Of a stretch of DNA of 20,632 nucleotides, positions 20,452-20,632 are shown piece by piece. The stretch is from a virus, in the IMG/VR virus record IMGVR_UViG_3300027852_000196, positions 1 to 20,632 of that record; one strand, given 5' to 3'. Positions within the stretch are counted from its first letter, which is position 1. The number at the start of each line of letters is the position of its first letter. The notes beneath the pieces were generated by a model that was not told the origin of the DNA, made no database searches, and worked only from the letters and a program-made list of their open reading frames with translations. The position numbers were made by a program, and so were the translations under genes.

Positions 20452-20483
20452 ATAGAGCCACGAGGTTGGACGTTCTCCACCTA

Positions 20484-20497
20484 ACCTAGGCCTAGGT
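20484..20497. repeat. 14-bp perfect palindrome ACCTAGGCCTAGGT
   Basis: A perfect self-complementary site in the control region, made of two CCTAGG units. Nearby, TCTAGATA is directly repeated 10 bp apart (20529 and 20539). Confidence 0.5.
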
Positions 20498-20580
20498 ATG
20501 GGCTAATATCAGGATAGGTTGGGATAAATCTAGATATTTCTAGATAGTTTTATTAATATCTTTATATAGATTGATATATA

Positions 20581-20632
20581 GTTAGACACACCTAACCAAG
20601 TTAGACATACCTAGCCAAGTTAGCCCCACCTA
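20581..20632. repeat. 19-bp tandem repeats running off the right edge
   Basis: GTTAGACACACCTAACCAA, then GTTAGACATACCTAGCCAA, then GTTAGCCCCACCTA at the end of the window. The first two units differ at two positions. They look like origin iterons or binding sites; the full array size is unknown because the window ends. Confidence 0.65.

Larger units (their letters stand above)
19825..20632. other. Non-coding control region (about 800 bp), possible origin
   Basis: No credible gene on either strand. It contains the promoter at 20094-20121, boxes at 20129-20180, tandem and direct repeats, palindromes and a change in base composition near 20280: the plus strand is G-rich and C-poor at about 19920-20280, then C-rich at about 20281-20380. 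Such a mix of iterated sites, AT-rich patches (20521-20580) and strand-skew change is what a replication origin plus early regulatory region looks like. The origin role is inferred. Confidence 0.6.

Noticed and set aside
20280-20480. Minus-strand 66-aa open frame with GTG start
   Set aside because: It overlaps repeats and hairpins, lacks a proper ribosome site and has no protein-like composition; only a short stretch resembles the first gene's start.

Overview
The window looks like one arm of a lytic tailed double-stranded DNA phage (Caudoviricetes) genome, or a closely related prophage. It has low GC, very high gene density, and every credible gene on the minus strand with 1 to 30 bp overlaps and strong GGAGG-type ribosome binding sites. 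The hallmark genes are both terminase subunits, a DnaB-type helicase, a class II ribonucleotide reductase, a thymidylate synthase, a RecB/Cas4-type nuclease and an HNH endonuclease. The host cannot be named from the sequence; the Shine-Dalgarno use only says bacterial.

Layout in the direction of transcription (right to left). (1) About 19825-20632 is a non-coding control region. It has tandem 19-bp repeats, an 18-bp direct repeat carrying TATAAT, two hairpins, a cluster of TTGAGACA boxes, and a near-consensus promoter (TTGACA-16-TACAAT) that points left and predicts a roughly 260-nt G-poor leader. (2) About 14393-19824 is an accessory block of very small genes, mostly unknown. Many belong to paralogous or mosaic families, and three encode small membrane proteins. 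(3) About 9416-15568 is the replication and nucleotide block: a putative helicase loader, DnaB, a 54-aa protein, a RecB/Cas4-like nuclease with Cys clusters, an SSB-like protein, thymidylate synthase, a PD-(D/E)XK resolvase-like nuclease and a MazG-like protein flanked by two paralogous small proteins. (4) About 8231-9459 holds a metallophosphoesterase and a basic protein. (5) About 7640-8230 is a 590-nt stretch without a gene. Read on the minus strand it folds into many helices closed by a long terminal helix that joins its two ends. I read it as a large structured non-coding RNA of the ROOL/GOLLD type known from phages. (6) About 6019-7629 is another run of small genes, including a tandem paralog pair in which one copy is frameshifted, ending with an M15-like peptidase. 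(7) HNH endonuclease, NrdJ with its own promoter and a TTG start, two small genes, a phospholipase A2-like protein, then small and large terminase at the left edge.

How the parts fit: NrdJ, thymidylate synthase and the MazG-like protein would supply and police nucleotides. DnaB, its putative loader, the SSB-like protein and two PD-(D/E)XK nucleases would copy and recombine DNA. The terminase packages it. No DNA polymerase, structural gene, lysis cassette or tRNA is visible here, so those lie outside the window or come from the host. The most notable item is the candidate large ornate RNA at 7666-8223.
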